From: Nitrincola sp.
GTDB taxonomy: Bacteria; Pseudomonadota; Gammaproteobacteria; Pseudomonadales; Balneatricaceae
Direction: 5' to 3'
Length of the DNA: 35,097 bases
Assembly (NCBI GenBank): GCA_021208565.1
Contig: JAJOJN010000070.1
Location: 1-35,097 of the forward strand
This document shows positions 6,415 to 17,263 of this stretch, piece after piece. The position numbers and the translations under genes are program-made. The stretch's first letter is position 1, and every line of letters starts with the position of its first letter. The notes under the pieces were generated by a model. That model was not told the DNA's origin, made no database searches, and saw nothing but the letters and a program-made list of their open reading frames with translations.

Positions 6415-6694
6415 GCTGTCTATATAGATCAATTACTTATGCGCTAAACTGATGAACTCGGGAGACCACAGGTTAATTCTGAGCATATTGATGTTCCCAG
6501 CTTAATGAAATCATGGGCACATAGCGTCTCAACATGATTCGCTTCGTTATTGTTATCTTTTTATTTCAACATAAATTGGAGCGAGATGTAATTTAACGAC
6601 TAGATTATTATTGATGTTATCTGTATATAAAATAGCATCAACTAGCATCATAAAGGTAGGCTAAATATCAACTCTAGATAGGATTAAACAGCGA
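6399..6694. other. AT-rich intergenic region with small repeats and an inverted repeat
   Basis: About 296 bases between the transposase and the end of the diguanylate cyclase gene. I see no gene. TAGCATCA repeats at 6633-6640 and 6643-6650. An inverted repeat AGATAGGATT (6676-6685) / AATCCTATCT (6707-6716) spans the cyclase stop codon; it could end the cyclase transcript but lacks a T-run. The right end of the IS lies within the first bases. Confidence 0.5.
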
Positions 6695-8175
6695 TCAACC
6701 CAGTTCAATCCTATCTCTACCTAGTTCCTTGGCACGATAAAGTGCGGTGTCTGTGCGCTTTAGTGTTTGTTCGAGGGTTTCACCAGCCTGATGGACCGCA
6801 ATGCCTTGGCTAATCGTGACTTTATGATCTTCGGGCAGGTTAACCAGAGACATATCTTGTGCGACGCGCTCGGAAAAGGTGAGTGCGCCCTCAACGTCAG
6901 TATCGGGTAAGAGCACCAAAAACTCTTCACCGCCCCATCGCGCAATGACATCACTTTTTCGACATTGCTTTTTCAGAAGATTAGAAAGGCTGATGAGCAC
7001 CTCATCTCCTATATCGTGACCAAAGCGATCGTTGATGCGCTTGAAATGATCGATATCGAGCATAATGAAACTAAGCGGCATTCCATTACGTGAACTGAGT
7101 GAAAGGTTACGTTGTGCTATCTCATTGAAGAGCCTTCGATTAGCAACCCCCGTTAAATAATCGGTGGTTGCCAGTTGTTGCATTTTTAAAGCTTTACGGA
7201 GGTTGAGTACATATTCCCTAGTACCAAAGAGAATAGCGAGGCACAAAATACTACCAGTGACTAAATACAGATAGAGCAGATGCTTCCAGTTGCTTAAGGC
7301 GGCGCTGGTCGGTTCTCCGACAACAACGATGAAAGGTAGTTCACCGATTCTTCGGAGGGACCAGACGCGATCGATACCATCAACTGGAGAAGCGATGCGA
7401 TGAGAAAAATGGCTTTCCGTACCTGAAGACGCCATTCTGTTCAGGTGTGTTTCAATCACCTGACTACCGATACGTTCGGGTGCAATCGGATTGCGCGCAA
7501 GCATGCGGGAGTTCAGGTCATAAATGGTTATCGAGTTGTAATGATCTAATTCGATAAGATCTAACCACTGTTGAAAGAAGCTTAGCTCCAGACCCGCTAA
7601 AGCAAACCCTTCCAGCTCTCCTTCTGTTGAGATAAGCGGATACGACATGGTGACATTCATAGTCTGATCGACAGAGACAAACATATTGCTGATTTTAAAT
7701 TGATCAAGTGGCTCACTAAGCGCCAGTTGGCAATATTCGCGATCATTTTCGATAGCATCAAAACTAGGTTAATGCCTATCGTGGTATGAGTGACGATGCA
7801 TCGATCATTGAGCATCCCTAAAAAAACCATATTGGGTGTTCGGGAAACCTTGTTAATCATGAGTTCGGTTTTTTTATGATGGAGAGCTGCATCATTCGTG
7901 GGATAAACCAGCTCGTCTTTATCGAAGCCGTGAGCTGTTTCACGTAGAACATATTTTGTAAGTTCAAAGGATTTATTAATCCACTCGGAAACTAAAAAGC
8001 TTTGTGCATTGGCTCTATCGGTCGCTGTCTGAAGTGCGAGTCGATAGGACTGCATTAAAAAGGTGACACCGATCAAAACGATAGTGGCAATAATAAGCGC
8101 CGCACTTGCCCAGGCCCAAGTCACCCGCTTGTTAAGTGTGCCATTAGGCTCCGTAATGGTGTCGTGTTGTTGCAC
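6695..8175 (-). CDS. Membrane diguanylate cyclase (sensor-GGDEF), frameshifted
   Basis: Makes the second messenger c-di-GMP from two GTP. From GTG at 8175 (after GAGACGGA) the first frame gives a cytoplasmic tail, TM1 (WASAALIIATIVLIGVTFLM), and a periplasmic sensor region up to GINLV; it then leaves frame. The frame one base over continues DAIENDREYCQLALSEPLDQ through a second TM (LYLYLVTGSILCLAILFG) and a GGDEF domain with TDYLTGVANRR, DIDHFKRINDRFGH and an intact active site GGEEF. RKSD five residues before it is the product-inhibition I-site. Adding one T to the run at 7760-7763 (AAAA on the plus strand) restores about 493 residues. The broken frame is probably a homopolymer error. The sensor region resembles an extracytoplasmic Cache-type domain, which is inference. 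Confidence 0.85.
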
Positions 8176-8257
8176 AGAATGTCCGTCTCATCTAGCGAAT
8201 ACTCTTCGATAATGACATTATGACGATCCTGTGTCTATCACCCAAAAGCGTCACCCT

Positions 8258-8286
8258 TTGAGTGTTTTCTAAACCGTTACTTTAAT
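8258..8286 (+). promoter_or_regulatory. Predicted promoter of ndh
   Basis: TTGAGT (8258-8263), a 17-bp spacer and TTTAAT (8281-8286), giving a start near 8293 and a very short leader with GAGAGAAAG before ATG 8308. Confidence 0.42.
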
Positions 8287-8307
8287 CGCAAATGAGAGAA
8301 AGTTTGT

Positions 8308-9615
8308 ATGACTTCATCGACAATTTTTAAAAAGCATGTCGTTATTGTGGGTGGTGGAGCAGGGGGATTAGAGCTAGCCACTCGACTAGGTAGAGCCTAT
8401 GCTCGAAAGGGTTTGCAGGTTACTTTGGTTGATGAAGATCCAACACATATTTGGAAACCACTTCTTCATGAGGTGGCATCTGGATCTCTAGATCCCGGAA
8501 TCGATGAGTTAAATTATCGAGCTCAAGCTCGCAGCGCACGCTTTAAGTTTCAAATTGGGCGACTCGAAAGTATTGATCGAAAATTGAAAACAATTCATTT
8601 GGCTCCTGTTAGAGGTATCGATGGGGAAGTGGTTCTACCTGTCAGAACGTTAAGTTATGACTATCTGGTGCTGGCAGTTGGTAGTCAAACCCATGATTTT
8701 GGTATAGAAGGTGTGAGAGATCATTGTGCTTTCCTCGATAATCGCTACCAAGCTGAACGGTTTCATCATCATTTGTTAGAAGCTTGGTTGCGCGCCAGTT
8801 CTGAAGCAGAGGGGCAGCTTAGAATCGCCATCGTTGGAGCGGGTGCTACGGGTGTGGAACTCTCGGCGGAAATATTTCATGCGGCAAAAGAGCTGGGAGC
8901 TTATGGGTTATCCAAGCTCAATCGCAGTCAATTGGAGGTGACTCTTATTGAAGCGGGTCCCCGAATCCTTGGTGCATTACCCCAAAGGCTGTCCAATGCA
9001 GCTCACCTTGAGCTGGAAAAATTAGGCGTTAAAGTTAAAACCAATACCCAAATCGCAGCCGTTACTGAAACTCATTTGTTAACCAAAGAAAATGAAGAGA
9101 TTAAAGCGGACTTAAAGGTCTGGGCAGCAGGTATTAAAGCGCCAGATTTTCTAAGAGAACTCGATGGTTTGGAAGTCAATGGTCGAAATCAGTTGGTGGT
9201 TAACGCTGATTTGAAGACCACTCAAGATCCATCTATTTTTGCTATTGGTGACTGTGCTGCTTGCTTGATGCCAGATGGCAAAAGCTTGGTGCCTCCAAGA
9301 GCTCAAGCTGCACATCAAATGGCAAGCTTTGTATACAAGCAATTTCAAAAAGTACTTAAAGATGAGCCGCTGCCCGCATATGAATATAAAGACTATGGAT
9401 CGATGGTTTCCCTGAGTAATTATTCGACAGTGGGTAGTCTGATGGGTAATCTCAGTAAGGGCAGTATGATGATCGAGGGAAAAGTGGCGCGTATAGTTTA
9501 TGTGTCCCTCTATCGGTTACATCAAATCGCACTATATGGCTTCTTCAAAACAGCGCTCATCGCATTGGTGGCAAGGATCAACCGAGTGATAAGGCCAAGG
9601 CTGAAGTTACATTGA
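8308..9615 (+). CDS. ndh: Type II NADH:quinone oxidoreductase (NDH-2)
   Basis: 435-residue, single-subunit, non-proton-pumping NADH dehydrogenase on the inner face of the membrane, passing electrons from NADH through FAD to quinone. The first Rossmann motif VVIVGGGAGGLELATRLG (11-28) binds FAD; the second, IAIVGAGATGVELSAE (about 173-188), binds NADH. AIGDCA near residue 312 is the flavoprotein C-terminal FAD motif, and RAQAAHQMA carries the AQ-x-A-x-Q quinone-site signature. The C-terminal helix LYRLHQIALYGFFKTALIAL is amphipathic or membrane-associating as in NDH-2. Length is normal and the frame intact. It is transcribed alone, convergent with allE, with a strong hairpin between the two. 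Confidence 0.92.
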   Translation: MTSSTIFKKHVVIVGGGAGGLELATRLGRAYARKGLQVTLVDEDPTHIWKPLLHEVASGSLDPGIDELNYRAQARSARFKFQIGRLESIDRKLKTIHLAPVRGIDGEVVLPVRTLSYDYLVLAVGSQTHDFGIEGVRDHCAFLDNRYQAERFHHHLLEAWLRASSEAEGQLRIAIVGAGATGVELSAEIFHAAKELGAYGLSKLNRSQLEVTLIEAGPRILGALPQRLSNAAHLELEKLGVKVKTNTQIAAVTETHLLTKENEEIKADLKVWAAGIKAPDFLRELDGLEVNGRNQLVVNADLKTTQDPSIFAIGDCAACLMPDGKSLVPPRAQAAHQMASFVYKQFQKVLKDEPLPAYEYKDYGSMVSLSNYSTVGSLMGNLSKGSMMIEGKVARIVYVSLYRLHQIALYGFFKTALIALVARINRVIRPRLKLH

Positions 9616-9630
9616 TCCTAACCTAAGCAT

Positions 9631-9660
9631 TTCGGTGAGGGTTGTAAAACCTTCACCGAA
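9631..9660. terminator. Bidirectional hairpin between ndh and allE
   Basis: TTCGGTGAGGGTT - GTAA - AACCTTCACCGAA: a 13-bp stem with one G-U pair and a four-base loop, placed between two convergent genes. T-runs on either side are poor, so it may act as a transcript-end or processing hairpin rather than a classical terminator. Confidence 0.65.
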
Positions 9661-9677
9661 TGTTGTGCAACTAAGTG

Positions 9678-10520
9678 TTATCGTCTGGCAGGTAACGAAG
9701 CCGTAAGCTTCATGTGACGGTTCACATCTTTATAAAGCAAGTAACGGAAAGGTCCTGGCCCGCCGGCATAGCAGGCTTGTGGACAGAACGCACGTAACCA
9801 CATGTAATCACCAGCTTCCACTTCGACCCAATCCTGGTTAAGGTGATAAACCGCTTTTCCTTCAAGCACATAGAGTCCATGTTCCATGACGTGTGTCTCA
9901 TCAAAGGGGATCACGCCGCCCGGTTGAAAGGTCACAATATTGACGTGCATATCGTGGCGCATATCGCTCTGATCAACAAAGCGTGTTGTTACCCACGCAT
10001 TGTTGGTGCCGGGCATTGGAATGGGTTCAACATCATTTTCGTTAGTCACAAAGGCTTCGGGTAGATCGATACCTTCGACATACTCGTAGGCCTTACGTAA
10101 CCAGTGGAAACGTACGGCTTCATTATGCTTGTTTTCCACTGTCCAGTTGCTTGACGGCGGAATAAACGCATAACCGCCGGGCTCCATGACGTGCTCTTGA
10201 CCATTGAGTGTCAGGTTTAAGGTACCTTCCACAATAAACAGAACCCCTTCGGCATCAGGGTCGAGTTCAGGTTTGCGACTACCGCCCCCGGGTGACACTT
10301 CAACGATGTATTGAGAAAACGTTTCAGAGAAACCTGTCATAGGCCGAGCGATCACCCAGAGTCGAGTTTTTTCCCAAAAAGGAAGGTAACTGACAACAAT
10401 ATCTCTTAACACGCCTTTGGGGATGATGGCATAAGCTTCCGTAAAGACTGCACGATCAGATAGAAGTTGAGTTTGTGGTGGATGACCACCTTTAGGAGCG
10501 TAGTAGGTATTTCGAGCCAT
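9678..10520 (-). CDS. allE: (S)-ureidoglycine aminohydrolase
   Basis: 280-residue bicupin that converts (S)-ureidoglycine to (S)-ureidoglycolate and ammonia, a step after allantoate in purine/allantoin breakdown. The metal-binding residues are visible in the C-terminal cupin: FDETHVMEHGLYVLEG gives Glu208, His210 and His214, and FCPQACYAGG gives Gln248. The spacings (2, 6 and 40) equal those of the E. coli enzyme's Glu/His/His/Gln Mn site. The N-terminal cupin (about 60-140) has GVLFIVEGTLNLTLNG and ends PPSSNWTVEN. Length is normal. It follows the allantoin racemase gene on the same strand after a 174-bp gap that holds a terminator-like hairpin. Confidence 0.93.
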   Translation of the reverse strand: MARNTYYAPKGGHPPQTQLLSDRAVFTEAYAIIPKGVLRDIVVSYLPFWEKTRLWVIARPMTGFSETFSQYIVEVSPGGGSRKPELDPDAEGVLFIVEGTLNLTLNGQEHVMEPGGYAFIPPSSNWTVENKHNEAVRFHWLRKAYEYVEGIDLPEAFVTNENDVEPIPMPGTNNAWVTTRFVDQSDMRHDMHVNIVTFQPGGVIPFDETHVMEHGLYVLEGKAVYHLNQDWVEVEAGDYMWLRAFCPQACYAGGPGPFRYLLYKDVNRHMKLTASLPARR

Positions 10521-10531
10521 TTAGGGTTCCT

Positions 10532-10564
10532 CAAAAAGCCTAATATGTTTGGTCATATTAGGCT
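10532..10564 (-). terminator. Intercistronic terminator/attenuator upstream of allE
   Basis: On the minus strand AGCCTAATATG - ACCAAA - CATATTAGGCT is a perfect 11-bp stem with a six-base loop, followed at once by TTTT (GGCTTTTTGAGG) and then the allE start codon about 12 bases further on. It has the form of an intrinsic terminator for the racemase transcript. Because it abuts the allE ribosome site (GAGGAA), it could instead work as an attenuator setting how much allE is made from the shared transcript. Confidence 0.7.
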
Positions 10565-10694
10565 AAGACTGCTGTTAATCTCTAAAACGTCGACATGTCG
10601 GCCAGTGTTGCATCAGTAAATAATAGCAGACACCAGCAGGAATCAAGCTTAAGTACTTTGAAACGAATCACTCTTTAATAGCTTGGTTAAGCAA

Positions 10695-11438
10695 TTAGCG
10701 CTTCTTATACTCGGAAAGATGATCAAATTGACCGGTGAACACTTTGGGCCTTGGGAAATCCAAGTCGCCATATTTGCTGGTACCTAAACCCAAAGAGACT
10801 AAAGATTCAGCAAGTTTTACAGCGGCTGTCACGCCTTCAACGATAGGTAGTCCGACTTCTTGACGAATATGTGCTGTTAGATCTGCCATGCCTCCGCAGC
10901 CCAATACAATCGCTCCGATGTTATCCTCTGCCTTTGCACGCAAGCATTCTTCGATAATGCGATCCAATGCGAGGTTAGGATCTTCTTCAAGATCTAATAC
11001 CGGTATTTCTGCGGCTCTAACGCGGCGACAATGATGAGAAAAACCGTAGTTTTGCAGTAAGTGCTCGGCAATGATCCCAGTTCTACCTAAGGTGGTTACA
11101 ACGGAGAAGCGTGTACTGATAAGGCTGGCCATATGAAAGGCGGCCTCGGCGATACCGATAACGGGTGCTCTGGTTATTTCTCTAGCCGCCATCAGACCCG
11201 GATCACCGAAGCAGGCGATGATGTAAGCATCCGTTTGCTCGTCTTCACCGATCTTAACCTCTTCCAAAACACCAATTGTACTGATCGCCTCATCAAAGTG
11301 ACTCTCAATGGAGACCGGGCCACTGACAGGATTGCTTGCAATGATCTGAGTGCTTGGCATGGCCACTCTCATGGCGGCTTCACCAATTTTCTCAGTCATG
11401 CTGGAAGTTGTATTTGGATTGATGACGCGAATTTTCAT
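10695..11438 (-). CDS. Allantoin racemase (Asp/Glu/hydantoin racemase family)
   Basis: 247-residue racemase that interconverts (R)- and (S)-allantoin so that the stereospecific allantoinase can use both. The start MKIRVINPNTTSSMTEKIGE (ATG 11438, preceded by AGAGG) is the conserved N-terminus; the upstream in-frame extension to 11498 runs through the operator region and is rejected. The catalytic cysteine pair is present: IIACFGDPGL with Cys76 and VLGCGGMADL with Cys181. The substrate is inferred from overall similarity and from the ureidoglycine aminohydrolase gene downstream; a hydantoin racemase is the alternative. No allantoinase, allantoate hydrolase or regulator gene is in the window. 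Confidence 0.85.
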   Translation of the reverse strand: MKIRVINPNTTSSMTEKIGEAAMRVAMPSTQIIASNPVSGPVSIESHFDEAISTIGVLEEVKIGEDEQTDAYIIACFGDPGLMAAREITRAPVIGIAEAAFHMASLISTRFSVVTTLGRTGIIAEHLLQNYGFSHHCRRVRAAEIPVLDLEEDPNLALDRIIEECLRAKAEDNIGAIVLGCGGMADLTAHIRQEVGLPIVEGVTAAVKLAESLVSLGLGTSKYGDLDFPRPKVFTGQFDHLSEYKKR

Positions 11439-11490
11439 AGTTGCCTCTAAATAATGGTTGTCTCTGAAAATCAAAAAGCCATAACCATCT

Positions 11491-11544
11491 TTGTACACAA
11501 AAAAATAATAAATTGGAAATAATAAAGTTAAAAATTGTATACAA
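11491..11544. promoter_or_regulatory. Pair of TTGT-N2-ACAA operators upstream of the racemase
   Basis: TTGTACACAA (11491-11500) and the perfect palindrome TTGTATACAA (11535-11544) lie 44 bp apart centre to centre, about four DNA turns, in an A/T-rich stretch directly upstream of the allantoin racemase start. Paired same-face half-palindromes of this type suit a dimeric regulator, for example of the GntR family, possibly looping the promoter. The regulator's identity is inference. Confidence 0.55.
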
Positions 11545-11654
11545 AAATTAATTTAAGACTGGTGAGATGTCTGTTGTTACGACTAAAGTGGATGCTGTTA
11601 GTAGCGATATTTCAATCATCTACTTCATGTCAGCAGAGTAAAGGTGTATTCGGC

Positions 11655-11683
11655 TTTACTTGAGCCCTAAAAACTTCTAAGAT
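11655..11683 (+). promoter_or_regulatory. Predicted promoter of the thi operon
   Basis: TTTACT (11655-11660), a 17-bp spacer and TAAGAT (11678-11683). The start would fall near 11690, just before the first paired bases of the riboswitch, as expected for a riboswitch leader. Confidence 0.5.
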
Positions 11684-11691
11684 CAATACCA

Positions 11692-11781
11692 ATCCGTTGG
11701 GGTGCCGTCAAAGGCTGAGAGGTGTTTTCAAACACTAACCCATCGAACCTGATACGGGTAATACCGGCGAAGGGAACGGGT
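11692..11781 (+). promoter_or_regulatory. TPP riboswitch (THI element)
   Basis: Leader RNA aptamer that binds thiamin pyrophosphate. The conserved blocks are all present: TTGGGGTGCC (11697-11706), GGCTGAGAGG (11713-11722), ACCCATCGAACCTGATACGG (11738-11757) and TACCGGCGAAGGGAAC (11762-11777). P1 is closed by CCGTT (11694-11698) with AACGG (11775-11779). It lies directly before thiO and should turn off the six-gene operon when TPP is plentiful. Confidence 0.96.
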
Positions 11782-11847
11782 AGTCTGCTTCTAATTCTCC
11801 TTTTCTGTTCGCTCGTGCACCCGTTTTAACTTGGCGTGTAAGGGGCA
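11775..11847 (+). promoter_or_regulatory. Expression platform of the TPP riboswitch (ribosome-site sequestration)
   Basis: Two exclusive pairings can be read. The 3' strand of P1 with two more bases, AACGGGT (11775-11781), is complementary to ACCCGTT (11819-11825). When TPP holds P1 closed, that second segment is free, and TGC-A-CCC (11816-11822) can pair with the thiO ribosome site GGGGCA (11842-11847), leaving one bulged A. This predicts translational repression by TPP. It is a model from base pairing only. Confidence 0.5.
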
Positions 11848-11855
11848 ACATCTTC

Positions 11856-12824
11856 ATGTCTGATATTGCTATTCTCGGTGCGGGTGTCGCGGGTCTTTGT
11901 GTGGCCAATGAGCTGCTGTCGCGAGGCGTGCGCTTTCGTGTCTTTGATCGTCATCCATTACCGGGTCCGCATGCTTGCTCTTGGTGGGCGGGAGGCATGC
12001 TGGCGCCTTTTTGTGAGCGCGAAAGTGCTGAAGAAGAGGTCATTCGCTTTGGTGCAGAAGCCATCGATTGGTGGGATCGTCATACAGGCGTTGTACACCG
12101 ACAGGGTTCGTTAGTACTGAGTACAACACGGGATCGGAACGAGTTGGTGCGTTTTGCTAAGCGAACTCGTGACTATCAATTACTCGATAATCTGCAAGTC
12201 GCTGAGTTGGAACCGGATCTGGCTGGGCATATTCGTCAAGCGTTGCACTTTTCAGGCGAGGCGCATCTAGATCCTCGTGAAGCTCTGATGAAGCTGGCGC
12301 AAAACCTGGCTGATGCCGGTATTGAGATAGAGCCTACACAGCCTGATCCATCTATGCAGGTTATTGATTGCCGCGGTTTGGCGGCCGCTGATGCTTTAAC
12401 AGGGCTTAGAGGTGTTAAGGGTGAAATGCTCGTGCTTCGCTGTCCTGAGCTGAACATCAGTCGCCCCGTACGTTTTATTCATCCGCGCATGCCTTTGTAC
12501 ATCGTTCCGCGAGGCAATGGCGTGTATATGTTGGGCGCAACCATGCTGGAAAGCGCTGAAGGTCAGCGTTTAACTGTGCGTTCCGTGATGGAGTTGTTAT
12601 CAGCGGCTTATGCGCTACATCCCGCCTTTGCTGAAGCTGAAATCATCGAAACCGGAGTCGATGTCCGTCCCGCCTTCGTCGATAACCTGCCGCGTATTCG
12701 ACATTATCAAAACCGTATTTATGTGAATGGCTTGTATCGCCACGGCTATCTCTTATCGCCAGCTTTGGCGCGGCTGACGGTGGATTTGCTGTTACATCAG
12801 AAAAACGCCGGAGGCTTTTTATGA
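11856..12824 (+). CDS. thiO: Glycine oxidase ThiO (FAD-dependent)
   Basis: 322-residue DAO-family flavoenzyme that oxidises glycine to the iminoacetate used by ThiG for the thiazole ring; it replaces the anaerobic ThiH enzyme. The N-terminus MSDIAILGAGVAGLCVANEL holds the FAD-binding GxGxxG at residues 8-13. ACSWWAGGMLAPFCE (about 40-54) is the conserved DAO/ThiO segment. YVNGLYRHGYLLSPALA near the C-terminus is the flavin/substrate motif. It is somewhat shorter than Bacillus ThiO but in the family range. First gene of the riboswitch-controlled operon; its stop overlaps the start of thiS by ATGA. The choice of ThiO fits an aerobic organism. Confidence 0.92.
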   Translation: MSDIAILGAGVAGLCVANELLSRGVRFRVFDRHPLPGPHACSWWAGGMLAPFCERESAEEEVIRFGAEAIDWWDRHTGVVHRQGSLVLSTTRDRNELVRFAKRTRDYQLLDNLQVAELEPDLAGHIRQALHFSGEAHLDPREALMKLAQNLADAGIEIEPTQPDPSMQVIDCRGLAAADALTGLRGVKGEMLVLRCPELNISRPVRFIHPRMPLYIVPRGNGVYMLGATMLESAEGQRLTVRSVMELLSAAYALHPAFAEAEIIETGVDVRPAFVDNLPRIRHYQNRIYVNGLYRHGYLLSPALARLTVDLLLHQKNAGGFL

Positions 12825-13018
12825 AGATTTTCTATAACGGTGATCCGCGTGAGGTGCAGTCGACCACTCTCGATAGCTTATTGGTTGAACTGGGTCTTGA
12901 AGGGCAGGCGGTTGCTACGGCCGTTAATGGTGATTTTGTCCCGCGTTCGTTACGCACCCAGCAATGTTTGAATGAAGAGGATCGCATCGAAGTAGTTGCT
13001 CCGATGCAAGGGGGTTGA
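12821..13018 (+). CDS. thiS: Sulfur carrier protein ThiS
   Basis: 65-residue ubiquitin-fold protein that carries sulfur as a C-terminal thiocarboxylate to ThiG. The required terminal Gly-Gly is present (VVAPMQGG), and the core [22 protein letters not shown] fits the family. Its start overlaps the thiO stop (ATGA) and thiG begins two bases after its stop, so translation is coupled. No thiF adenylyltransferase is in the window, so activation must come from elsewhere. Confidence 0.93.
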   Translation: MKIFYNGDPREVQSTTLDSLLVELGLEGQAVATAVNGDFVPRSLRTQQCLNEEDRIEVVAPMQGG

Positions 13019-13019
13019 G

Positions 13020-13780
13020 TTGAACAAATTTTACGGTGTTGAGTTAGAAAGCCCACTCATGCTGGGAACCGCGCTTTACCCGTCACCTGCCATTATGGCG
13101 CAAGCCTTTGACGCCTCAAAAGCATCAGTGGCAACCGTTCTTTGCGACGGGAGAACAGTGGTGGGCAAGCCTTTCGAGAGTGGTTGCAAACTTTGTCAGT
13201 GCACTTGTTACCGAATACCGCTGGCTGCTATTCGGTGAAAGAGGCGGTCACCACAGCACACATGGCTAGAGAGCTATTCGATACACCCTGGATCAAACTG
13301 GAAGTGATCGGACACAGTGACACCTTACAGCCCGATCCCTTTGGTTTGGTCGAAGCGGCAAAGATTTTGTGCGAAGAGGGGTTTGAAGTCTTCCCCTATA
13401 CCACAGAGGACTTAGTGCTGGCAGAGCGTCTAGTTGAGGTGGGCTGTCGCGTGTTGATGCCTTGGGGTGCCCCCATTGGTTCTGGTTTGGGTCTCAATAA
13501 TCCCTATGGTTTGCGTAGCTTACGTCACTATTTTCCGGATATTCCCTTGGTGGTCGATGCCGGTATCGGACTGCCATCTCATGCGGCACAAGCGATGGAA
13601 CTCGGCTATGACGCCATTCTGTTAAATACCGCTGTAGCTAAAGCAGGTGATCCGGTGCAGATGGCCAAAGCCTTTGCCTTGGCTGTGGAAGCAGGACGAT
13701 CGGCCTATCAGGCCAGCCCCATGGAACCACGAGATATGGCATCACCCTCAACACCGGTTATTGGGAAGGCATGGCTATGA
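13020..13780 (+). CDS. thiG: Thiazole synthase ThiG, frameshifted
   Basis: Builds the thiazole phosphate from deoxyxylulose 5-phosphate, the ThiO imine and ThiS sulfur. The frame from TTG 13020 (N-terminus [20 protein letters not shown]) runs to SVATV, then breaks. The frame one base over continues [20 protein letters not shown] to IGKAWL. Adding one T at 13138-13139 restores [13 protein letters not shown], a typical ThiG segment, and 253 residues, a normal length. Conserved parts include [17 protein letters not shown], the [20 protein letters not shown] loop and [19 protein letters not shown]. The start is a TTG two bases after thiS and has no clear ribosome site of its own, so coupling is likely. 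The missing base is most likely a sequencing error, because the rest of the operon is intact. Confidence 0.88.
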
Positions 13781-14403
13781 GATTACCCCATCGCTTTTAC
13801 CCCATTGTGGATAACGCTCAATGGCTTGAAAGGTTGCTACCTCAGGGCGTAAAGCTGGTGCAACTGCGCATCAAGAATATGTCGGAGGATCTGCTCAGAC
13901 AAGAGCTGAACCATGCGCTGAGTCTAGCGAAACACTATCAAGCCGCCTTGGTGATCAACGATTACTGGGAGTTGGCCATAGAACTGGGCGCTGATTGGTT
14001 ACATCTAGGACAAGAGGATATCGCTGATGCGGATGTTAAGGCGATCCGTTCAGCAGGTATCCGCTTAGGTATTAGTACGCACAGTGATGATGAACTGGAG
14101 AATGCGCTCAGCTATACACCCGATTATATTGCGCTGGGTCCTGTGTTCCCGACTACTACCAAGCAGATGCCTTGGAAACCTCAAGGTGCAGAGAATGTTG
14201 CCCTATGGAAACAACGCGTAGGTGACATTCCCTTGTGTGCCATTGGTGGTATCACCTTGGAGCGCGCTCCTGCTATCTATGCCGCAGGTGCGGATGTGAT
14301 CGCCGTGGTCAGCGATGTAACAGCTGATGAAAATCCTGAAACGCGCACGCGTCAGTGGATTGAATTGACTGAGCAATTAGCGTCAGGAGGTGTTCATGTC
14401 TGA
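13771..14403 (+). CDS. thiE: Thiamin phosphate synthase ThiE
   Basis: 210-residue TIM-barrel enzyme joining HMP-diphosphate and thiazole phosphate to thiamin phosphate. Conserved features are RFYPIV at the start, [44 protein letters not shown], the phosphate-binding loop [14 protein letters not shown] and LCAIGGIT. Two starts are possible: ATG 13771 or ATG 13777, the latter overlapping the thiG stop as ATGA; they differ by two residues. Overlaps thiG upstream and thiD downstream. Confidence 0.93.
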   Translation: MAMRLPHRFYPIVDNAQWLERLLPQGVKLVQLRIKNMSEDLLRQELNHALSLAKHYQAALVINDYWELAIELGADWLHLGQEDIADADVKAIRSAGIRLGISTHSDDELENALSYTPDYIALGPVFPTTTKQMPWKPQGAENVALWKQRVGDIPLCAIGGITLERAPAIYAAGADVIAVVSDVTADENPETRTRQWIELTEQLASGGVHV

Positions 14404-15216
14404 CATTCCCCGAGTACTCACCATAGCGGGTTCCGATAGCGGTGGTGGTGCCGGTATTCAAGCCGATTTAAAAACCTTCAGTGCTTTGGGTGTTTATGGT
14501 GCTTCAGTCATTTGTGCCTTAACGGCACAAAATACGCGAGAAGTCAGAGCGATACACTCAGCGCCACCGGCTTTCATTCAAACGCAACTCGAAACCGTTT
14601 TTGATGATATTCAGATCAATGCTGTAAAGATAGGTATGCTGGCTGATCCTGAAACTGTGCGATGCGTGGCCTCTGTATTACGTCGCTATCAACCTCAATT
14701 TATTGTACTTGATCCCGTGATGGTCGCCAAAAGCGGTGACCGACTCTTAGCTGAAGAAGCCATAGCTTCCCTTTGTGAAGAGTTAATTCCGCTGGCCACA
14801 CTCATTACCCCTAACTTACCTGAGGCGGCCGTTTTACTCGGACTTCAGGAAGCTGACTCGCTTGAAGGGATGCAGCTCAGCTGCCGGCTTTGCTCGCGTT
14901 GGGTGCACAATCGGTTTTGTTGAAGGGAGGGCATCTATCTGAACAAGGACAAGAGGCCGAGAAGCAGTGCCACGACCTGTTGCTGCACAGTGGTGTCTTG
15001 CATCAGTTTACGTCTTCTCGTATCGAAACGCAGAACACACATGGAACAGGGTGTTCCTTATCGTCGGCGATAGCGGCAGAGCTGGCCAAAGGGCAGGACT
15101 TACCGAAAGCAGTTGAACACGCAAAACACTGGTTAAGTGGAGCCATTGAGGCTTCTACTCAACTCAACGTTGGCCAAGGGCATGGGCCAGTCCATCACTT
15201 TTATCAACTCTGGTAG
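14396..15216 (+). CDS. thiD: HMP/HMP-phosphate kinase ThiD, frameshifted
   Basis: Ribokinase-fold kinase phosphorylating HMP to its diphosphate for ThiE. ATG 14396 follows AGGAGG at 14385-14390. The first frame holds TIAGSDSGGGAGIQADLKTF and the substrate loop GASVICALTAQNT; it leaves frame after EADSLEGM. The next frame continues AQLPALLALGAQSVLLKGGH and the anion-hole motif NTHGTGCSLSSAIAAELAKG, ending HHFYQLW. Adding one base near 14873 (CAG to CAAG would give MQAQLPALL) restores 273 residues, a normal size. Likely a sequencing error. It overlaps thiE and is followed by thiC after 38 bases. Confidence 0.88.
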
Positions 15217-15242
15217 TGGGTAAAGACTTACACACCTTATAA

Positions 15243-17174
<1,932 letters not shown>

Positions 17175-17191
17175 GTCTTAAAGCCATTGAG

Positions 17192-17228
17192 ACCCTTTCT
17201 TCTGAAATGAAGGAAGGGTTTCTATTTT
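17192..17228 (+). terminator. Terminator of the thi operon
   Basis: ACCCTTTCTTC - TGAAAT - GAAGGAAGGGT, an 11-bp stem with one G-U pair, followed by TTCTATTTT. It begins 18 bases after the thiC stop. Confidence 0.75.
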
Positions 17229-17263
17229 CTCAAATTGCTCAAATTGATATGATTTACACAAGG

